Below, one piece after another: positions 8,336-17,936 of a DNA stretch of 64,000 bases. A program made the translations under genes and the position numbers. The DNA comes from Actinomycetota bacterium (GTDB lineage Bacteria > Actinomycetota > Humimicrobiia > Hakubellales > JAMDDV01): the NCBI GenBank assembly GCA_023488455.1, contig JAMDDV010000015.1:74672-138671 (forward strand). The letters run 5' to 3'. Positions within the stretch are counted from its first letter, which is position 1. Every line of letters starts with the position of its first letter. Under the pieces are notes generated by a model that had not been told where the DNA came from, made no database searches, and worked only from the letters and a program-made list of their open reading frames with translations.

Positions 8336-9853
8336 TTAAAGCTCTCTGAATAGCGGAGATAGAGCTGGATATAGATTTGCGTATATAGAATATAGCTTTC
8401 TGTAGATACCAAAGTTATCAGAATTGGCTTTGGTGACAGTAACTTCCTTTATCATCGACTTACAGGCAGTTGGTACATCTCTGTAAACCTTTGTGCCAAC
8501 AAAACCCAGTATCGCAACCCCAAATGCGGGGCCCTCAGTGGTGTTAAGAGTCACCAGATTCCTCTCAAGTACATCCGCTGTTATCTGCCTCCAGAGGCCG
8601 CTTTTCGCCCCTCCGCCAGAAATCATCACTTTCTTGATCTTAATATCCATACTCAAAACAAGGTTCATACAGTCTTTCAGGCTGAAGGCAACTCCTTCCA
8701 TAACTGCTCTTGCTATGTGTGGTTTGCCGTGCCTGTTGGTCAGCCCAAAAAAGACACCCCTGGCATTGGGGTCAGGATATGGTGTCCTCTCCCCTGTTAA
8801 GTAAGGTAAAAATACAAGCCGTTCGCTACCAGGAGCGATTTCTGCTGCCTGTGCATCGATCCGCTGATAAATATTATTCCTTTCCTCCACACTTGAGGAT
8901 TCAAAAGCATCGGGTCCAATATTCTCAGCAAACCATTTCATCGAACCTGCAGCAGACAGGGTAACTCCCATGACATGCCACATCCCTGGCACAGCATGGC
9001 AAAAAGTATGCAGTTTCCCACCCGATTCAACGCTTGGCTTTACCGTTGAAACGAAGATGACGCCCGATGTCCCGATAGTAACTGAAACTAAGCCTTTTCC
9101 AACGATCCCGTTGCCTACTCCACCTGCTGCCTGATCACCACCTCCTGCAATAAATGGAATACCTTCTTTAAGACCACAGTAGTCCGCAGCTTCTTTCATG
9201 AGGTATCCAGTTATCTCCGGGGATTCAAAGCATTGAGGAAGCCATTCCCTGTACAGCTCAAATGTGTTTAACATAAAATCTGACCACTTGCGGTTTTTAA
9301 CATCAAAAAGCAGGGTGCCAGATGCATCAGCAACATCTGTCGCGTAAGTACCAGTAAGTTTAAACCTGACGTAATCCTTTGGCAGCAGGATTTTCCTGAG
9401 ACGTGCGAAGTTATCTGGCTCGTTGTTTTGCAGCCATAGTATCTTGGGAAGAGTGAAACCCGTTAACGCCGGATTTGATACTTCTTCAAGTAGCTTGCTC
9501 TTGCCCACCTTCGCCTCGATCTCAGCGCATTCCTTAAAAGTCCGCTGATCGTTCCATAGCAGAGCCGGCCTTATGACCTCATCATCTTTGTCCAGAAATA
9601 CAGAACCGTGCATCTGTCCAGTTATGCCGATGGCAATGACATCATTTATTAGCGACCCGTTCTTCTGAGAAAGGTTTCTCAATGACTGGAGCGTAGCTTT
9701 GTGCCACTCCCTGGGGTCATGTTCAGCCCATCCGGGCTTTGGTGAGCTAAAAGAGTACTCAATTAGTGAATCGGCAACAACGTTTCCATCCTGGGAAACC
9801 AGAATTGACTTAACTCCCGTTGTACTGACATCAATACCTATTGTGTAATTCAA
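8336..9853 (-). CDS. FGGY-family carbohydrate kinase, xylulokinase-like
   Basis: The 505-residue protein starts YTIGIDVSTTGVKS, the phosphate-1 motif of ASKHA kinases. It contains ITGQMHG, LWNDQR, a GGGDQAAGGVGNG segment and the C-terminal adenosine motif MISGGGAKS, all matching XylB. Such enzymes phosphorylate D-xylulose or related sugars. The start is TTG 9853, preceded by GGAGGGAGAA; an ATG seven codons upstream lacks a ribosome site and would include the Shine-Dalgarno. It is oddly placed between C1-metabolism genes, so the substrate should not be assumed. Confidence 0.82.
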   Translation of the reverse strand: MNYTIGIDVSTTGVKSILVSQDGNVVADSLIEYSFSSPKPGWAEHDPREWHKATLQSLRNLSQKNGSLINDVIAIGITGQMHGSVFLDKDDEVIRPALLWNDQRTFKECAEIEAKVGKSKLLEEVSNPALTGFTLPKILWLQNNEPDNFARLRKILLPKDYVRFKLTGTYATDVADASGTLLFDVKNRKWSDFMLNTFELYREWLPQCFESPEITGYLMKEAADYCGLKEGIPFIAGGGDQAAGGVGNGIVGKGLVSVTIGTSGVIFVSTVKPSVESGGKLHTFCHAVPGMWHVMGVTLSAAGSMKWFAENIGPDAFESSSVEERNNIYQRIDAQAAEIAPGSERLVFLPYLTGERTPYPDPNARGVFFGLTNRHGKPHIARAVMEGVAFSLKDCMNLVLSMDIKIKKVMISGGGAKSGLWRQITADVLERNLVTLNTTEGPAFGVAILGFVGTKVYRDVPTACKSMIKEVTVTKANSDNFGIYRKLYSIYANLYPALSPLFREL

Positions 9854-9911
9854 TTCTCCCTCCTGCACACACATTTAAAAACGGGACTAACTAGCTTGCA
9901 TTTTCAAAGTG

Positions 9912-11735
9912 CTAAAAAAGCAGCGAATAAGCAAAACGGGTGGCAAAATCATCAACTATTGTTAACTCAACGTATTCAATGCGTTGGGCTATCTCCCTTG
10001 CCCTATCCCTGGATTTCTTTGAAACCAGCATCATTTTAGCTCCAACACCTGCAGCGTTTCCGACCTGTTCAAACCTATCAAGTGGTATATCTGGAAACAT
10101 TCCTATTTTAATTGCACTTGAAGGATCGATGTAAAGCCCAAAAGCTCCAGCTATTATCACCTTGTCCAAATCACAATGTTCTACCTTAAGTTGTTCACAA
10201 AGCACATTTATTCCTGTCCTGATCGCACCCTTTGCAAGCTGGATCGCAACTATGTCCTTCTGCGTGAGTACGATGTCTTCAGTGATCTTCTTGCCATCCT
10301 TTTTTGCAATTACGAACTCATGTACCCCATCATCACCCTTTCTGACACCTGGTTTATCTGGCAGTAGTTTTCCCCTCTCATCTATAATGCCTGCTGACAC
10401 CATCTCAGCAACTGCATCCAGTACTCCTGATCCGCATATCCCAACAGGCGGTTTATCGCCAATCGTAAAGTATGTGACATTATAAGATATAGGATCGATG
10501 TTGATCCGCTCAATTGCTCCCTCCGAAGCACGCATCCCATATTTTATATGCGCTCCCTCAAAAGCAGGACCTGAAGCAGTAGAGCATGATGTTATCCTCC
10601 CATTCTGGATCAAAGCAATCTCGGTATTGGTACCAATATCAATAGCCATTATGCTCTGATTCTCTACATCAATATCGGAAGCAAGCAGCATAGCAATATG
10701 GTCAGCGCCAACAAAACCTGCCACTACAGAGGGCATGTAAAGATAAGCACCCGGGTTAATTCTTACGCCCACATCCCTGGCTTTTATCTCTATTGGCTCA
10801 TCCACCACCGGTACAAATGGAGAAAGAGCAAGCTGACGCACTTGAAGACTAAGAAAAAGATGATGCATCGCAGTATTTCCAACGCACACGATCTCACATA
10901 CATCCTGCGATCTTATTCCATTTTCCTTGCAGATCTTTTTTATTCCAGCATTCAAGGAATTAACTATCTCATCCTTCAAAACTTTGCTGCCATTCCTCTC
11001 GCTCATGGACACGAGCAACCTCGACATTACATCCTCGCCATGATCGATCTGTGGATTAAGAAATCCATCTGAGGCGATGGTCTTCCCGCTGAAAAGGTCA
11101 ACAAGAAAGATGGCAACCTTGGTCGTACCAATATCAACAGCAATTCCATATATACTTCTTTCAGGGCTCGCAGGTGTAACTGATATGACCTCGTTTCCCC
11201 TGATGATCACGTCGACATCCCAACTGTTATCTCTCAAGACTGTTGCGAGTTCGAGCATCGCTTTTTCGTCGATCTTAAGGTCTATGCCGGTTCCATGCTG
11301 TTCGTATAGGGAATCCTTAATCCTTAAAAAGTCAGATCGCAGGTCCTCAAGCGTAGCCGGGACAGGCCTGACATTAAACCTGCTCAAGACCGGGTCTATT
11401 TCAAGCTTTTTCTCCTGCCCCAATATGCCGAGTTTTTGACTTCCCGTGAGACTCGATTGCGGTATGTAGACTTCAGCATCCGAACTAACCGTAGCGCTGC
11501 ATGCAAGCCTGTACCCCTCCTCGATCTCATGTCTTGTTAAGAGCTTCTTCTCCTGATCGCTAATTGGCGTAACGGTTTTGCTCTCCACCTTAACCCTGCA
11601 TTTACCACAAGTCTGTTTGCCGCCGCAAATTGAACTAATACCGACTCCAGCTTTTTTTGCAGCCTCGAAAATAGTTGTGGAACCATTAAACTCAAACCTT
11701 TTGCCGATTGGTTCAAAATTAATTTTCCCAGACAT
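9912..11735 (-). CDS. RACo-like corrinoid protein reactivator (2Fe-2S plus ASKHA)
   Basis: About 607 residues. The N-terminal ferredoxin-like domain has cysteines in ICGGKQTCGKCRV plus a fourth in LACSATV, fitting a 2Fe-2S cluster. The C-terminal region (DUF4445-type ASKHA ATPase) has GIAVDIGTTKVAIFLVD, VGNTAMHH and AIDIGTNTEIAL. RACo proteins use ATP to drive reduction of inactive cob(II)amide in corrinoid proteins. Its position upstream of acsE with a sugar kinase between suggests service to the Wood-Ljungdahl corrinoid protein. ATG 11735 has GGGAAATAG upstream and is preferred to ATG 11753. Confidence 0.87.
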   Translation of the reverse strand: MSGKINFEPIGKRFEFNGSTTIFEAAKKAGVGISSICGGKQTCGKCRVKVESKTVTPISDQEKKLLTRHEIEEGYRLACSATVSSDAEVYIPQSSLTGSQKLGILGQEKKLEIDPVLSRFNVRPVPATLEDLRSDFLRIKDSLYEQHGTGIDLKIDEKAMLELATVLRDNSWDVDVIIRGNEVISVTPASPERSIYGIAVDIGTTKVAIFLVDLFSGKTIASDGFLNPQIDHGEDVMSRLLVSMSERNGSKVLKDEIVNSLNAGIKKICKENGIRSQDVCEIVCVGNTAMHHLFLSLQVRQLALSPFVPVVDEPIEIKARDVGVRINPGAYLYMPSVVAGFVGADHIAMLLASDIDVENQSIMAIDIGTNTEIALIQNGRITSCSTASGPAFEGAHIKYGMRASEGAIERINIDPISYNVTYFTIGDKPPVGICGSGVLDAVAEMVSAGIIDERGKLLPDKPGVRKGDDGVHEFVIAKKDGKKITEDIVLTQKDIVAIQLAKGAIRTGINVLCEQLKVEHCDLDKVIIAGAFGLYIDPSSAIKIGMFPDIPLDRFEQVGNAAGVGAKMMLVSKKSRDRAREIAQRIEYVELTIVDDFATRFAYSLLF

Positions 11736-11774
11736 TACTATTTCCCATCCCAAATTCTTAACATCAATATAAGA

Positions 11775-14297
11775 CTATTTGTAATACTTTTTAAAGAACT
11801 GACTCAAATCCTTTTCTGAATGCTTTTGACAGATCGAAATGAAATCGTCGATCCGGGCAATCCTGAACATGTAAGTTGAATAATATTCCTGCAAGGCCTC
11901 TTTCAGCTCCTGCTGGCCCATCTCATCTTCTAACAATAATAAGACCTGTGATCCCTCGATATAAATATCCTCGCTATACCTATCAAAATCTTTGTAATCG
12001 TATATGCTATTTGACATCACCGGTGACTGTATATCCACCCCATTTGTGTACTGGTTAAAATAACTGGTGATCTCTTGGGCTTTTTCCTCCCCGTAAAAAT
12101 GCCTGAAATATAGATACGTGGAGTATTCCGCCAGCGCCTCATCAAGCCACGGCTCTCTCACCTGATCATTGCCAACTGTACTGTACCACCACTGGTGCGC
12201 CGTTTCATGAACGATGATATACTCATCCACCTTTGTCAATGCATCGGGCAGGAAATAGGCTATTGTTTCCGGGAAGGTCTGAGTCAAATACTCTATCTGA
12301 ACCAGATTGGGATATTCCATGCCGCCGAAGTTGTTTAAATTCTCCACAACCTCAAATTCCGGGAAGGGATATTGCCCAAACTCCGAGCTGAAGAAGCTGA
12401 TTGCCTTTGATGCAACGCTCCTGGCTTTATTGCCAGCAGCAAGATTATCCGTCAGGTAATAAGAATAAACCTCAGTTTCTCCAACTTCCGCATTCAAAAC
12501 GCTGTAATTTTTGGATATCATCACAGCAAAATCTCTAACACCATCTGCTTGAAAAACCAGCTCTTTATTATTTTGATCCTTATCATCATATCTCACAGAC
12601 CGCAGTAACCCGGTGGCTGCCACCACCTGATCAGCAGGCAGACTGATTGAGACTTCAAAATTTGCAGACTCGCTGTAAAATGGGTCACCAATCGGGACGA
12701 CATCATCAAGCCTCCACTCTCCACCTTCATAAACCGCCAGAAGAGGTATCCAGTTACCCAGAGAAATTACCTCATCAAAGTATCCATAACGGTCAGCATT
12801 TTTTGGCAATACCTCTCTCAATCTGACCTGAATATTCAACTCCTCTCCAGGTTGAACCGGTTTTTCAAGCATGATTTTTAAGTGCGTCCCCTCCAAATCA
12901 TAATTGACATCCTCACCATCGACTTTCACGCTTGTGATCTCAGTTTCCCCAGGGATAAAACTACCTTCTTCACCAACTGGCTTTACACCTTCTACTGAGA
13001 TTATCGGTGCCGTACTATAGTCATCATAAGCTGCAGCAAAAACATTAAAATAAAGCTCGTCCAGTGCGTCATCCTCATTGTTTTCGAACTTGAGCGTCTC
13101 ATCCAGCTCAAAGCTCATGTTTTTCGTGTTCACTTTAGCCTTTATTACATATTTATTTAAATCAATGCCAGAAATCAACCCCTCGTTCAGAAGTGCAGGT
13201 TCATCCTTTGTCTCCTCTATTTCAATAATCGATAGCTGTTCTGCGGATATTTTCTGAAGCCGATTAGTTTCAAAAACAGTTAGACCCGCAACACCTGAAA
13301 AGCCAAGAACAAGCTCTACTGAGAGCACGATGGCAATGATAAGCGAAATCCGTTTAATGGGTAACTTAAATGCCCCTAACTTTTTGGGAGCAACGCTGTA
13401 ATCAGGAGCTATCTTAAGCACCTTCTTATCAGAAAGAAAGAGAGCAACCAGAAACCAGCACGTGATTATAAAAGACCATAAAATGCTCTTGGGTACTGTT
13501 ATCAAAAGCGAATATCCAGCACTGATCAAATCCGCAGTGAAACCAGGCTCTTTAACCGTAAACACAAGAGAGGCAAATGATAACGGGGCAAGCGCAAGTG
13601 AAAACACGAACCAGGTCACAGCTTCTACAAACAATAATGAAACCCATGCAAAAAAAACGAGGCCCATCCTATTGCTGAACGACATTAAAGCTGACCTGAT
13701 GGACTCGATGACGTTTTTCCCTCTTGCAGCATAGGGTGTGGATAGAAACATCAATACGAAGAAGAAGTTGACCATAAAAAAGTTAAATATGGTTGAAGCC
13801 GCATCTATCAAAAAATATCTTGAAAACTCAGGTGTCAATATCCCCTGTGCTTGCGGACGAAGAAGAGGAAAAATGAAAAAAACATAACTGAAAACATATA
13901 CAGGCAAACCGAGCAAAAAATACAGTTTAAAAAAACTAAAACTGAACCTGATTGAACTATTACCCTCTGGAACTGGAGCTATCGATTTCATGGCGCCAGA
14001 GGCAAACTCGCTTTCATAAACAGTGCGGTAGATAGAAAACATTAACCTCGATACAGGGAAAATTATCAAAACATACACGATTAAAAGGACGAAAAATAAT
14101 AATAGAGCAAATGCTAATCTCTGCTGTTGATCGGTGTCTTGAACCAGAAATTGTTGCACGTAACTGATCGATGAGGCGATCATATAAAAGGCGAAAATGA
14201 CTCTTGCCATTAGTGCTATCAAGATGCCCTTGCCTATTATCTTCTTAAATTCCCACCATATCTCAAGTGCCCTTTTAAGCATTGAGCTTATTTTCAA
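11775..14297 (-). CDS. Membrane-anchored M1-family metallopeptidase
   Basis: The 840-residue protein has an N-terminal half with about six hydrophobic helices (residues 20-330), then an extracytoplasmic M1 (gluzincin) domain. The domain shows FGGMEYPN, equivalent to the GxMEN exopeptidase motif, and HETAH-x18-E zinc ligands (HETAHQWWYSTVG, WLDEALAEY). M1 peptidases are usually aminopeptidases; here the active site would face outside. The start is TTG 14297, overlapping the stop of a metallophosphoesterase remnant, or ATG 14282. Substrate is unknown. Confidence 0.85.
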   Translation of the reverse strand: MKISSMLKRALEIWWEFKKIIGKGILIALMARVIFAFYMIASSISYVQQFLVQDTDQQQRLAFALLLFFVLLIVYVLIIFPVSRLMFSIYRTVYESEFASGAMKSIAPVPEGNSSIRFSFSFFKLYFLLGLPVYVFSYVFFIFPLLRPQAQGILTPEFSRYFLIDAASTIFNFFMVNFFFVLMFLSTPYAARGKNVIESIRSALMSFSNRMGLVFFAWVSLLFVEAVTWFVFSLALAPLSFASLVFTVKEPGFTADLISAGYSLLITVPKSILWSFIITCWFLVALFLSDKKVLKIAPDYSVAPKKLGAFKLPIKRISLIIAIVLSVELVLGFSGVAGLTVFETNRLQKISAEQLSIIEIEETKDEPALLNEGLISGIDLNKYVIKAKVNTKNMSFELDETLKFENNEDDALDELYFNVFAAAYDDYSTAPIISVEGVKPVGEEGSFIPGETEITSVKVDGEDVNYDLEGTHLKIMLEKPVQPGEELNIQVRLREVLPKNADRYGYFDEVISLGNWIPLLAVYEGGEWRLDDVVPIGDPFYSESANFEVSISLPADQVVAATGLLRSVRYDDKDQNNKELVFQADGVRDFAVMISKNYSVLNAEVGETEVYSYYLTDNLAAGNKARSVASKAISFFSSEFGQYPFPEFEVVENLNNFGGMEYPNLVQIEYLTQTFPETIAYFLPDALTKVDEYIIVHETAHQWWYSTVGNDQVREPWLDEALAEYSTYLYFRHFYGEEKAQEITSYFNQYTNGVDIQSPVMSNSIYDYKDFDRYSEDIYIEGSQVLLLLEDEMGQQELKEALQEYYSTYMFRIARIDDFISICQKHSEKDLSQFFKKYYK

Positions 14298-14509
14298 AAA
14301 TCAACCTCACCCTTATCTGGCCTAAAAAGCCTGTAACTGATATCTTCTCCACTTACTTCAACTACCAGATAATGAAAAAAGCCTCCCTCTTCTTCTGAAA
14401 CATAGGGAAAGGCTCCAGCACATCCCGTAATGAAATACCTCACATCGTTTTGATAATTATAGTTAAAAAGATGTTCGTGTGCATCCCAGAAATCAAATGA
14501 TCTAGAGAC
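14294..14509 (-). pseudogene. Metallophosphoesterase C-terminal remnant
   Basis: An open frame of 71 residues without a start codon reads FDFWDAHEHLFNYNY, YFITGCAGAFPY and HYLVVEVSGEDISYRLFRP. This resembles the last third of calcineurin-like phosphoesterases (GHxH-type loop, then a TGGAG segment). An in-frame stop lies just upstream and the rest of the gene is missing, replaced by the HD-domain gene. I read it as the tail of a gene removed by a deletion; family assignment is by eye. Confidence 0.5.
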
Positions 14510-15053
14510 CTATATCGTCGCTGATCCCCTGCATCGCTTTCAGGCCAATATCAACGAATCTCTCAAGTTCAATACCAAAATTCGCGCAGCTTTTGATCTG
14601 CTCCCTATTTGCACCCTTCGCAAACAGCTTCTCGCCAAATCTATTCAAAACAAATTTTACGTCTATGGACGAAAGCTTTTTGTCCGGATGAATTAAGGCA
14701 GATGCAACAATCAGACCGGTAAGAGGGTCAGTGGCATAAAGCGCATTATCCATCAGAGTCTTTCGCTGGCTGCCGTTTTCCTCATTGTGCGACTTTATCG
14801 CCTGCAGGATCTCATCATCAACCTTAAACTCCCTGAGGATATTTATGCTAACTAGGCCGTGGCTTTTCGGATCTTTTTCTGTCATATCGTAATCGATATC
14901 GTGCAACAAACCCGCCAGTCCCCATTTCTTCTGGTCTTCATCTAACTCCCTGGCCAGGGCCATCATGATTGCCTCAGCAGCGAGCATGTGTTTAACAAGG
15001 TTTTTATTCTTTATGTTCTTATTTATCAGCTCGATGGCTTCATCTCTATTCAC
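14502..15053 (-). CDS. HD-domain hydrolase
   Basis: The 183-residue protein has the HD phosphohydrolase pattern: H in LVKHMLAAEAIM, the metal-binding pair in LAGLLHDIDYDM, HGLVSINILREF, and KSHNEENG with ATDPLTG. Members hydrolyse phosphodiester or phosphomonoester bonds in nucleotides; the exact substrate cannot be told from sequence. It overlaps the truncated phosphoesterase frame by eight bases. Start ATG 15053 has only a weak ribosome site. Confidence 0.8.
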   Translation of the reverse strand: MNRDEAIELINKNIKNKNLVKHMLAAEAIMMALARELDEDQKKWGLAGLLHDIDYDMTEKDPKSHGLVSINILREFKVDDEILQAIKSHNEENGSQRKTLMDNALYATDPLTGLIVASALIHPDKKLSSIDVKFVLNRFGEKLFAKGANREQIKSCANFGIELERFVDIGLKAMQGISDDIGL

Positions 15054-15134
15054 CAGTCGACTCCTTCACACAATTTCTATAATTAACCTTATAATTTATA
15101 TTTGATAAACAAAATATTAGAATGAGACACAATC

Positions 15135-15362
15135 ATGTCTAATTTGGCAAAAATATTAATCATAATGGGAACTGTATTAGTGATCGCCGGACTTCTGGTA
15201 TTCGCATTTCAAAAAATACCTTATTTCGGAAAGCTGCCCGGCGATATAGTAATAAAGAGAGAAAACTTCCAGATATACATCCCCTTCGCAACCTCAATTC
15301 TGATCAGCATTATACTGAGCATCCTTGCTACTATTATCTTTCGATTTATCCTAAGGAAATAG
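15135..15362 (+). CDS. DUF2905 family membrane protein
   Basis: The 75-residue protein has two hydrophobic helices (about residues 5-25 and 50-70) around the conserved FGKLPGDIVIKRENFQIYIPFATSI core; that stretch is diagnostic for DUF2905. Function is unknown. It is divergent from the HD gene, and its 3' end overlaps the end of a small minus-strand frame by 12 bases. Confidence 0.85.
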   Translation: MSNLAKILIIMGTVLVIAGLLVFAFQKIPYFGKLPGDIVIKRENFQIYIPFATSILISIILSILATIIFRFILRK

Positions 15363-15464
15363 GTTTACAATATTAATCCCCAACAGGCTAAAAACAAGCA
15401 GTACGGCAAGCCCCAAAATAAACAACCAGCAAAAAATAATCACCATGCGCATGTAAACTGACAT
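15351..15464 (-). CDS. Small single-span membrane protein after an FGGY kinase
   Basis: A 37-residue frame starts at ATG 15464, seven bases after the kinase stop, with TAGGATGAG as ribosome site. Most of it is one hydrophobic helix (residues 8-30). No family is recognised. Because it directly follows the kinase with a plausible ribosome site, it may be a real small protein, but a chance frame cannot be excluded. Confidence 0.4.
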   Translation of the reverse strand: MSVYMRMVIIFCWLFILGLAVLLVFSLLGINIVNLFP

Positions 15465-15470
15465 CTCATC

Positions 15471-16976
15471 CTACATCCTGTGGCTTATTTCCTTTATAGC
15501 CGGGTAAATCTTTTTATAGACCTCAAATTTTAGCAGATATCGTTTATGCTGCTTTTCGTCAGGATAGAACTCTTTATTGATCTTTATCACATTTGAGATC
15601 GCCTCATTTATGTCCTTATAAACTCCAATAGCAGTCCCAGCAAGCAGAGCAGCTGCAAGACATCCTCCTTCTGTAACATTCAGGGTAACTATCTTTTTAT
15701 TCGTAATATCCGACTTTATCTGCATCCACGTGTCCGACCTGGCTCCCCCACCGATAGCCCTTAATTCATTGATGGTGATCCCCGCACTTTCCATCGCATC
15801 AATGTTAACTTTTATCTCATATGTCTCGCTTTCAAGTATAGCTCGAATTATATCCCCTTTTGTCGTACCAAGGGTAAGCCCAAGGATCGCTCCCTTGGAG
15901 GCGGTGTCAAGCCATGGAGTGCCGGTACCGATGAAATGTGGTAGGATCAGAACTGAGGATATATCCTTACTGGCGCTTGCGATTATAATGTCGTATTCAT
16001 TCACGTTATCCTTCTTTGATATCTCAACCTCATCGCTTCCAAAATTGTCGCGGTACCAACGCAGTAATGCGCCGCCGGTAAAGTTATATCCTATGGCACA
16101 GTACAGGCCCTCTATCACATGGGGAAAGTAGGGGATGTTTGATCTTAGAAGTTTGATCATCTCATCAATTCTCTCAAAGACCGCGGTCACGCACTCTACC
16201 GTACCAATCCCGTCGTCTGCAATTCCTGGCATATTTATCCCTGCTCCAAGAGCAGCGCACGGCTGATCGAACCCTCCGGCAACAATAGCTGTATCAGGAT
16301 TCAAACCAACCTCACTGGCAATTATGCTTGACACCTTCCCTATTACTTCACCTGATGGAACGGGCCTTGCAAACTCATCCGAATCAAGCTTAGCGTGCTC
16401 CAGCATCTCATCAGAGAATGCTTTGCTTCTAATGTCAAAAGCAAGCGTCCTTGCGACCAACGAATAGTCTATCGCGGGGTCAGCTCCTAAAAGCGCTCCC
16501 GCAAGGTCCTGGTAACACAAGAACTTCCAGGTATTCTCAAATACCTCTGGCTTGTGCTTCCTTAGCCACATTATCTTGGGAAGCGGATATATCGGGTTCA
16601 TGGGTTGGCCTGTTATCTCAAAAATTCTTGGTTTACCAGCCCTCTCCTCCAGATAATCGCTCTCCTCCTTTGCCCTGGAATCAAATGCCATGATGCTGTT
16701 ATGAAGGAACTCAAGCTTTCTGTTAACCGGAGTGAAGCTCTCCCCCATCGACGAAAATGCTATCGCTTTAACGGGGTCATCTGCAGTCCTTGAGGTTATC
16801 TCTCTAATTATCAACTTCACAGATTCCCAGATAAAATTCGGATCAGTTTCAACGAAATCCTCAGATGGATACAGAAGAGTGTGCTCCCTATACGCAGATG
16901 CTTTGATATTACCATCTTCATCAAAGCAAACCCCTTTGCAGCCGGTTGTGCCAAGATCAATACCAAGCAGACTCAA
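15471..16976 (-). CDS. FGGY-family carbohydrate kinase
   Basis: The 501-residue protein begins SLLGIDLGTTGCKGVCFDEDG, the ASKHA phosphate-1 loop, and carries SSMGES, the GGFDQPCAALGAG loop and the C-terminal IGGGARSDTWMQI adenosine motif. It is the second FGGY kinase in the window and is only distantly similar to the one at 8.3-9.9 kb, so the two probably have different sugar or polyol substrates. The start is TTG with GAGAGG upstream. It lies downstream of the cytochrome operon in the same direction with a gap of about 70 bases. Confidence 0.82.
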   Translation of the reverse strand: MSLLGIDLGTTGCKGVCFDEDGNIKASAYREHTLLYPSEDFVETDPNFIWESVKLIIREITSRTADDPVKAIAFSSMGESFTPVNRKLEFLHNSIMAFDSRAKEESDYLEERAGKPRIFEITGQPMNPIYPLPKIMWLRKHKPEVFENTWKFLCYQDLAGALLGADPAIDYSLVARTLAFDIRSKAFSDEMLEHAKLDSDEFARPVPSGEVIGKVSSIIASEVGLNPDTAIVAGGFDQPCAALGAGINMPGIADDGIGTVECVTAVFERIDEMIKLLRSNIPYFPHVIEGLYCAIGYNFTGGALLRWYRDNFGSDEVEISKKDNVNEYDIIIASASKDISSVLILPHFIGTGTPWLDTASKGAILGLTLGTTKGDIIRAILESETYEIKVNIDAMESAGITINELRAIGGGARSDTWMQIKSDITNKKIVTLNVTEGGCLAAALLAGTAIGVYKDINEAISNVIKINKEFYPDEKQHKRYLLKFEVYKKIYPAIKEISHRM

Positions 16977-17048
16977 TTGATTCCTCTCGATTAATTAAAT
17001 TGCGAACTTAAATAGATATTTTAAACCCTTGGGTCAAGATTTCCACAA

Positions 17049-17150
17049 TCAACTGCGGATGAAAATTGGCATGATCACTGCGTAGAGGATAAATATAAGG
17101 AAAATATATCCGGCAATCAAAAATATCCAGCCAACTATGCTTAGAACCAT
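17049..17150 (-). CDS. Small single-span membrane protein after cytochrome b
   Basis: A 33-residue frame begins at ATG 17150, nine bases after the cytochrome b stop, and is almost entirely one hydrophobic helix ending IMPIFIRS. GAAGG abuts the start codon with no spacing, which is poor. It could be a small subunit of the cytochrome b complex, as occurs in several respiratory complexes, or a chance frame. Confidence 0.35.
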   Translation of the reverse strand: MVLSIVGWIFLIAGYIFLIFILYAVIMPIFIRS

Positions 17151-17159
17151 CCTTCGCAG

Positions 17160-17936
17160 TCACTGAGTTCTGTCTAGTCTTTGATATTGAATGAGCAGGT
17201 CATCGAGCTTCCCCTCTTCTACAAGTCTCTGGTATTGAAATGGCCTCTCCGCTTTTAGCTCCTCCAGCGTTAACTCACCAGTTATCATCACCGGATCAAT
17301 AGGAAACTTCTCTGGCCGCATATGTGCGTTAAAGAAATGGACAAAAAATATAAAGAGGGATGCGAGCAACGCCTCGTATCCATGAATGATCACTGCAACG
17401 TTAAATACCCATCCAGGGAAGATCCTGGAGAAAAATTCCGGAAACCAAAGAAAAAGACCTGTAAGTCCTATTACAAAGAACCCCCATACCTCTCCCCAGA
17501 AATCAAATTTTTCCCAGTACGTCCACCTGTCAAATGATGGCTTAGGACCCTTCCCCAGAAAGTACCTGATATTACCAACAAAGTCATATACATCCTTTCG
17601 TCGAGGGAACAGGGAGTCTGGACCGGTAATTCTCCCCCGTCTTGAAATAATCCAGTAAATTAAGAAACAGATATAGAAAGCAACATATACAAACATAAGG
17701 ATTGCGAATGCGCGGTGAAACCTGCCGGCGTTTCTAATCCCACCAAAAATGTTCGCAACCGGCTGAGCCCAAAACGCGTTTCTGAATTTAAGCGGCATTC
17801 CAGTAGTAACCAATCCGATAAACGAGACCATCATCAAAAAATGAATAAATCGCTGAAAAATGCTAAACCTTACAACTATCTTTTTGTTTTCCGAACTACT
17901 GCCTGTCTTAACTTTTGTAACCGTTTCTGCGCTCAT
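17160..17936 (-). CDS. Cytochrome b (formate dehydrogenase gamma/NarI-like) membrane subunit
   Basis: The 258-residue protein has four hydrophobic helices with histidines placed as in di-heme cytochrome b subunits: RFIHFLM in helix 1, RFHRAFAIL in helix 2, VIIHGYEALL and FVHFFNAH in the last helices. Such subunits connect the quinone pool with multiheme c-type partners. Its ATG overlaps the stop of the upstream multiheme cytochrome by two bases, so they form one operon. A cytosolic tail of about 40 residues follows the last helix. Confidence 0.82.
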   Translation of the reverse strand: MSAETVTKVKTGSSSENKKIVVRFSIFQRFIHFLMMVSFIGLVTTGMPLKFRNAFWAQPVANIFGGIRNAGRFHRAFAILMFVYVAFYICFLIYWIISRRGRITGPDSLFPRRKDVYDFVGNIRYFLGKGPKPSFDRWTYWEKFDFWGEVWGFFVIGLTGLFLWFPEFFSRIFPGWVFNVAVIIHGYEALLASLFIFFVHFFNAHMRPEKFPIDPVMITGELTLEELKAERPFQYQRLVEEGKLDDLLIQYQRLDRTQ

